Part shown: in pieces, positions 62,101-64,000 of the stretch
Numbering within the stretch: position 1 is the first letter of the stretch
Layout: every line of letters begins with the position of its first letter
Assembly (NCBI RefSeq): GCF_030815415.1
Contig: NZ_JAUSWW010000001.1
Coordinates: 3,658,001 to 3,722,000, forward strand
Direction of reading: 5' to 3'
Origin: Streptomyces canus
GTDB taxonomy: Bacteria > Actinomycetota > Actinomycetes > Streptomycetales > Streptomycetaceae
DNA length: 64,000 nt
Translations under genes and position numbers: made by a program
The notes under the pieces: generated by a model
The model's input: the letters and a program-made list of their open reading frames with translations, nothing else
Told to the model about the DNA's origin: nothing
The model's database searches: none

Positions 62101-62634
62101 GGCGAGCTCGGCGTCGAGGGTGAGGAGGTCGCCGACCAGGTCCGGGAAGGAGCGGGTCAGGGCCGGGTAGGGGCCCGGGGCTTCGCGCAGCACGCGCGCG
62201 GCGAGCTGGTAGCGGGTGGCGTCGGCGAGGAGGCGGGAGGTGGGCTCCAGGCCGATGCGCAGACCGTGGTCGGTCAGCAGGCGGCCCGCGAAGGCGTGGT
62301 ACGTCGAGATGACGGGCTCGCCGGGCGGATTGTCCGGGTCGATGACGTCGGGGTCGGTGACGCCCGCCTTGATGAGCGCCTTGCGGACGCGCTCGGCGAG
62401 TTCGCCGGCGGCCTTGTTGGTGAAGGTGAGGCCGAGTACCTGCTCGGGGGCGACCTGGCCGGTGCCGACCAGCCAGACCACGCGGGCCGCCATCACCGTC
62501 GTCTTGCCCGACCCGGCACCGGCCACGATCACCTGCGGTGCGGGCGGCGCGATGATGCAGGCCGTCTGCTCCGGGGTGAACGGGATGCCGAGGAGCTCCT
62601 TGAGCTGATCGGGATCGGTGATGCGGGCGGCCAT
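59116..62634 (-). CDS. adnB: AdnB-type helicase-nuclease
   Basis: 1172 aa from ATG 62632-62634 (MAARITDPDQLKELL). SF1 helicase motifs: I VIVAGAGSGKTTVMAAR, II VVLLDEYQDTSVAQRV, III GDPCQAIYGWRGA, V AHKSKGLEWDVVAVP. The C-terminal third is a RecB-like nuclease with ATYEIVDWKTNRDRTADPLQ near residue 1110 (catalytic Asp and Lys). An acidic linker lies at about 885-930. Known: AdnAB is the actinobacterial double-strand-break resection machine in which both subunits carry helicase and nuclease domains. adnA follows the expected upstream position. Confidence 0.93.
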   Translation of the reverse strand: MAARITDPDQLKELLGIPFTPEQTACIIAPPAPQVIVAGAGSGKTTVMAARVVWLVGTGQVAPEQVLGLTFTNKAAGELAERVRKALIKAGVTDPDVIDPDNPPGEPVISTYHAFAGRLLTDHGLRIGLEPTSRLLADATRYQLAARVLREAPGPYPALTRSFPDLVGDLLTLDAELAEHLVRPEALRAYDAELLLSLERAKLTNADLRKVPEAAAARRELAELVVRYRAAKRERDLLDFGDQIALSAELAQIAEVGRILRDEFRVVLLDEYQDTSVAQRVLLAGLFGADTGHPVTAVGDPCQAIYGWRGASVANLDDFPEHFAHADGHLATRQSLSENRRSGGRLLDLANGLAEPLRAMHAGVEALRPAPGAERDGMVRCALLRTHAEEIDWIADSIAHLVNTGKAPGEIAVLCRTATDFAEIQAALVARDVPVEVVGLSGLLHLPEVADLVAVCEVLQDPGANASLVRLLTGPRWRIGPRDLALLGRRARRLVTHARVDGDDDPDRRLAEAVEGVDPSEVISLADALDTFLETPFDGGGDDDGLPFSPDARVRFARLATELRDLRRSLADPLMDVLHRVLAVTGLEVELSASPHALAARRRETLSNFLDIAASFAAGDGEATLLAFLGFLRTAAQYEKGLDNALPGGENTVKVLTAHKSKGLEWDVVAVPGLVTGTFPSTQGREKWTAQGKVLPHDLRGDADTLPDVEAWDSRGLKAFQEAMKEHQHTEELRLGYVTFTRPRSLLLGSGHWWGPAQKKPRGPSDFLQALYAHCEAGHGEIEAWADEPAEDEQNPALHAATVDQVWPLPLDDMALTRRRAAAETVLAHLERLATHTDGHPAAEHDPETYSDPDWPPPEDDEPPYEDEVFPDDAAESADSADWDTWTTDRPTVPHQATAPDTGATAHARAHPVEPDPGTEPARPRLTPEEARTLASWDRDLDALTGELLRAREAVTDVPLPASLTASQLLRLAADPDGFAQELARPMPRPPQPAARRGTRFHAWVEARFEALTLPMLEPEELPGSEAEIADERDLEGLKDAFERTEFAHRTPYRVEAPFQLAIAGRVVRGRIDAVYKEGDGETATYEIVDWKTNRDRTADPLQLALYRLAWAEQQGVPLESVTAAFLYVRSGEIDRPDDLADRSALERLLLEDPSTQAECEEPPTEDVGAGR

Positions 62635-62750
62635 GTCGGAGAGGCTAGCGGCGCCCACTGACAGTCGAGGACGAATCGCCCTCCAGAGCACATCCGGGCT
62701 GGAAGAAGCGCAGGTCAGCACAGGTGGTGCAACCGATCACACCAGGAGGG

Positions 62751-64000
62751 TCACTCGACCACGTGACGTCCTTCGGGGCGAGCGCTGCACGACGCCCGGA
62801 ACGCGCAGTGCGTGCAGTGCTGCCCCGTGCTCGGCGTGAACCGCTCGTCGAGGACCTTGCCGGCGGCCGTGGCGAGCAGATCTCCGACCCACTCCCCTTC
62901 GAGAGGCTCCTGTGCCTGCACCTTGGGCAGCGTCTCGCCACCGTCCCGCTTGGCGGCGCCCTGACGCAGCTGAACGAGTTCCGCGCCGCCCGGCTCCGGA
63001 CGTACCCCGTCGAACGCCTCGTCGACGGCACCTTCCCGGACGGCCAGCTGGTAGACGGCGAGCTGCGGGTGGTGCTCCACCTCCGCCTTGCTCACCGCCT
63101 GCTTGCCGGTCTTGAAGTCGACGACGTAGGCGCGCCCCTCGCCGTCCGCCTCGACGCGGTCCATCTGGCCCCGGATGCGCACCTCGTAGTCGCCCGCTCC
63201 GAGGGTGACGTCGAAGTCGTGCTCACTGGCGACCGGTGTGCGTCCGGTGCGGTCCATGACGTGCCACTGGAGGAAGCGTTCGAGCGCCACGCGCGCGTGC
63301 TCCTTCTCCTGCGCCGACTTCCAGGGCGCGTCGAAGGCGAGCGCGTTCCACACGGAGTCGAGGCGCTCCATCAGGACGGCGAGGTCGGCCGGGGTGTGTC
63401 CGGAGGCGACCTCGTCGGCGAGGACGTGGACGACGTTGCCGAAGCCCTGGGCGACCGTGGCGGGCGCGTCGGCCTTCACCTCGCGGCCCAGGAACCACTG
63501 CAGGGCGCAGGTGTTGGCGAGCTGGTCGAGGGCGCTGCCGGAGAGCACGACGGGCTGGTCGCGGTCGCGCAGCGGCACCTTGGACTCGGTCGGTTCGAAC
63601 ATGCCCCACCAGCGGTAGGGGTGGGCGGACGGGACGAGCGGACGGCCGTCCTCGTCGGCGAGCGCTGCGAGCCTGGCCAGCCTGCGGGCGGCGGCCTCCC
63701 TGAGGGTGTCCGAGACACGCGGGTCGACGGTGGTGGCACGGAGTTCGGCGACGAGCGCGGCGACGGACAGGGGGCGGCGCGGGCGGCCGGTGACGTCCTT
63801 GGGTTCGACGCCGAGTTCGGTGAGGAAGCGGGAGGGCTGGTCGCCGTCGTCCGCGGGTGCCTTGACCGCCGTGACGACCAGACGTTCACGCGCGCGTGTG
63901 GCGGCGACGTAGAACAGGCGGCGCTCCTCCGCCAGCAGCGCGCCCGGGGTGAGCGGTTCGGCGAGTCCGTCGCGGCCGATGCGGTCGGCCTCCAGCAGGG
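62751..64000 (-). CDS. adnA: AdnA-type helicase-nuclease, C-terminal part
   Basis: The last 415 or so codons are visible; the rest lies beyond the right edge. Helicase motif VI is EERRLFYVAATRARERLVV. The nuclease domain has GSALDQLANTCALQWFLG, GFGNVVHVLADEV, RIRGQMDRVEADGEGRAYVV then DFKTGKQAVSKAEV (catalytic Asp/Lys), and the iron-sulfur cysteines TCALQ, and QHCTHCAFRASC. This AddB-like Fe-S nuclease is typical of AdnA. It precedes adnB by 116 bases, and the two proteins form a heterodimer. Confidence 0.92.
   Translation of the reverse strand, partial: LLEADRIGRDGLAEPLTPGALLAEERRLFYVAATRARERLVVTAVKAPADDGDQPSRFLTELGVEPKDVTGRPRRPLSVAALVAELRATTVDPRVSDTLREAAARRLARLAALADEDGRPLVPSAHPYRWWGMFEPTESKVPLRDRDQPVVLSGSALDQLANTCALQWFLGREVKADAPATVAQGFGNVVHVLADEVASGHTPADLAVLMERLDSVWNALAFDAPWKSAQEKEHARVALERFLQWHVMDRTGRTPVASEHDFDVTLGAGDYEVRIRGQMDRVEADGEGRAYVVDFKTGKQAVSKAEVEHHPQLAVYQLAVREGAVDEAFDGVRPEPGGAELVQLRQGAAKRDGGETLPKVQAQEPLEGEWVGDLLATAAGKVLDERFTPSTGQHCTHCAFRASCSARPEGRHVVE

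Noticed and set aside
58840..62661. A 1273-codon open frame on the plus strand opposite adnB
   Set aside because: It is antisense to a protein with every helicase and nuclease motif; such long mirror frames are expected at this GC content. Its composition is arbitrary and no motif is seen.

Overview
This window is chromosomal DNA from a Streptomyces (very high GC, GTG starts, four-base start/stop overlaps). From memory, the gene order follows a conserved block of the Streptomyces core chromosome: dasA/dasR, nrdAB, the albaflavenone pair, def, sigR-rsrA, aroA, rsgA, hisN, wblC, uvrD2, mycoredoxin, nudC and adnAB. No database search was possible, so synteny statements rest on recall and functions rest on motifs read from the translations.

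Layout. 1-1400: the 5' end of dasA and divergent dasR, with DasR operator-like sites between them. 1579-5878: a carbon-acid uptake block (cstA with its small partner, then a DUF3311 protein coupled to an MctP-like symporter). 6450-7920: a solo tnpB insertion element that has landed in the 3' end of an acetyltransferase gene, just upstream of the nrdAB control region. 7944-11675: tandem NrdR boxes, a cobalamin riboswitch and nrdAB. 11736-13131: small secreted or membrane proteins of accessory look, separating nrdAB from a probable nrdS. 14194-16652: cytochrome P450 CYP170A1 and epi-isozizaene synthase (albaflavenone). 16943-23347: def, a TPR/HD/HD-GYP cluster, rsrA-sigR and a hydrolase. 23470-23880: a decayed tnpB remnant. 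23912-31104: SRAP protein, M50-like protein, aroA, rsgA, SMR efflux/TetR, hisN, a CBS protein and a Fur-family regulator. 31235-33992: an ABC importer. 34043-36306: two identical initiator tRNA genes on either side of a frameshifted Sel1-repeat gene. 36366-45431: UPF0182 protein, PDZ-Lon protease, moaE, SDR, a DUF2342 protein and a NUDIX enzyme. 45484-48628: three AIM24-family genes, one fused to TerD. 48747-52428: an HELAH metallopeptidase, ThiF-like and ABC1-kinase genes, and a zinc-ribbon protein. 52566-53901: wblC (whiB7) with a long attenuator leader. 53915-64000: uvrD2, mycoredoxin, nudC, an M20 peptidase, adnB and part of adnA.

Several loci share regulatory themes. Thiol-oxidative stress: two good SigR promoters (GGGAAT-N18-GTT) lie in front of sigR itself and in front of the mycoredoxin gene. 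Ribosome stress: wblC is preceded by a promoter with an AT-rich block beside the -35, a 105-codon upstream ORF and an intrinsic terminator, which fits ribosome-mediated attenuation. B12 and dATP control of deoxyribonucleotide synthesis is visible as a riboswitch and NrdR boxes. RNA hairpins that pair with or sit next to Shine-Dalgarno sequences occur before cstA, nrdB and the lipoprotein gene. A roughly 70-base intergenic repeat occurs three times in the same orientation.
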